Part shown: piece by piece, positions 6,141 through 6,520 of the stretch | Layout: each line of letters begins with the position of its first letter | How positions within the stretch are numbered: the stretch's first letter is position 1 | Assembly: GCA_902766265.1 (NCBI GenBank) | Contig: CACXCY010000189.1 | Coordinates: 1 to 6,520 of the forward strand | Source of the DNA: an uncultured Bacteroidota bacterium | GTDB taxonomy: Bacteria > Bacteroidota > Bacteroidia > Bacteroidales > P3 | Direction: 5' to 3' | Length of the DNA stretch: 6,520 bases | Notes under the pieces: model-generated | What the model saw: the letters and a program-made list of their open reading frames with translations, nothing else | What the model was told of the DNA's origin: nothing | Database searches by the model: none | Made by a program: the position numbers and the translations under genes

Positions 6141-6331
6141 GATGCGGAGGTCGTTGTTGGAATGGTGTCGGCAGGGATGTCTGGCTCGCCGGCGGATTGG
6201 TTTTGGTAGCGCACATACATCACCGTGCAGAACACCACGATGAGCAACAGCAGGATGTAGAAAGCAATGCTGCATCCTTTCCTGGGTAGCGGTCGGTCGT
6301 CGCGGTTGAAGAGTTTGGTGTTGAAGCGCAT
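6137..6331 (-). CDS. Small single-span membrane protein
   Basis: This 64-residue protein is not in a family I can name. Residues 1-19 are strongly basic (six Arg or Lys), residues 20-40 (CSIAFYILLLLIVVFCTVMYV) are one transmembrane helix, and 41-64 are a polar tail rich in Thr, Ser, Pro and acidic residues. The charge distribution predicts the N-terminus inside and the tail in the periplasm. The tail contains Asp55-Thr56-Ile57, fitting the Bacteroides periplasmic O-glycosylation motif. It could be read as an uncleaved signal anchor, since no signal peptidase motif follows the helix. It starts 6 bases after the stop codon of the upstream membrane protein gene, and its own stop overlaps the sufS start by four bases, so it is embedded in the operon and is likely translated. 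The tight coupling and clean topology make it a real gene despite its size; its role is unknown. Confidence 0.78.
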   Translation of the reverse strand: MRFNTKLFNRDDRPLPRKGCSIAFYILLLLIVVFCTVMYVRYQNQSAGEPDIPADTIPTTTSAS

Positions 6332-6337
6332 GTTCGT

Positions 6338-6520
6338 TTATTTTTCCGGTTCTCCCGTTTGCTGGGGTTGTGTTTTCTTTTTGCGTCGCAGCATCTGGCG
6401 CACCACCAGCAGGGCTATGGCGGCCACAAGCACCGCCACCAGTATGATGGAGATCAAGTGGCTGTAGTGTTCTATCACCGATGGGTCGGCGGCCTGGTAA
6501 GCCAGATAGCCCAGCAGGGC
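6338..6520 (-). CDS. C-terminal fragment of a membrane protein, probably DedA/VTT family
   Basis: Only the last 60 codons are in the window; the start lies beyond the right edge. The translation reads LLGYLAYQAADPSVIEHYSHL, then a transmembrane helix (ISIILVAVLVAAIALLVV), then a basic cluster (RQMLRRKKK) and a polar tail ending in GEPEK. A GY motif, a short loop, a final hydrophobic helix and a basic cytoplasmic tail resemble the end of DedA proteins, which act as membrane lipid-carrier translocases (undecaprenyl phosphate or phospholipid). The match is by pattern over a short, poorly conserved stretch, so another polytopic membrane family is possible. It ends with TAA at 6340-6338, 6 bases before the small membrane protein starts, so it is probably upstream in the same operon. 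Confidence 0.6.
   Translation of the reverse strand, partial: ALLGYLAYQAADPSVIEHYSHLISIILVAVLVAAIALLVVRQMLRRKKKTQPQQTGEPEK

Noticed and set aside
6141..6275. Upstream in-frame extension of sufS
   Set aside because: The extra 45 residues overlap the small membrane protein gene and have no SufS similarity; the family start is at 6140.

Overview
The window looks like chromosomal DNA from a GC-rich member of the Bacteroidales (Bacteroidota). Three things point there: a DUF4294 protein, a family I know only from Bacteroidota; a compact cytoplasmic NlpC/P60 peptidase of the Bacteroides YkfC type; and start codons without Shine-Dalgarno sequences, preceded instead by A/C-rich spacers. Prevotellaceae or Muribaculaceae would fit, but the sequence alone does not decide the genus.

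Every gene I can support is on the minus strand, so transcription runs from high to low coordinates. In that order they are: the C-terminal end of a membrane protein, probably DedA-type (6520-6338); a 64-residue single-span membrane protein (6331-6137); the cysteine desulfurase sufS (6140-4935), whose ATG overlaps the preceding stop codon as ATGA; the DNA repair ATPase recN (4859-3177); shikimate kinase aroK (3147-2587); an unrecognised lipoprotein (2511-1654); a secreted DUF4294 protein (1617-1024); and a cytoplasmic NlpC/P60 cell-wall-peptide peptidase (1018-236). The gaps are 6, -4, 75, 29, 75, 36 and 5 bases, which suggests one long polycistronic unit or two to three short ones. I found no good match by eye to the Bacteroidota promoter (-33 TTTG, -7 TAnnTTTG).

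The genes are mostly housekeeping: sulfur mobilisation for Fe-S clusters, double-strand-break repair, the aromatic pathway and murein-peptide recycling. They are mixed with three uncharacterised envelope proteins. They share transcription, not an obvious common pathway.

The only non-coding stretch of note is 1-235. It begins with a tandem array of about six 22-bp units that may continue past the left edge. Each junction between units is a perfect short palindrome, and the palindrome is kept by paired base changes in the diverged copies. A nested hairpin follows at 136-178, between the array and the end of the last gene. This array is the most unusual object in the window. I saw no phage, insertion sequence, CRISPR, tRNA or rRNA, and no evidence of a new multi-gene system.
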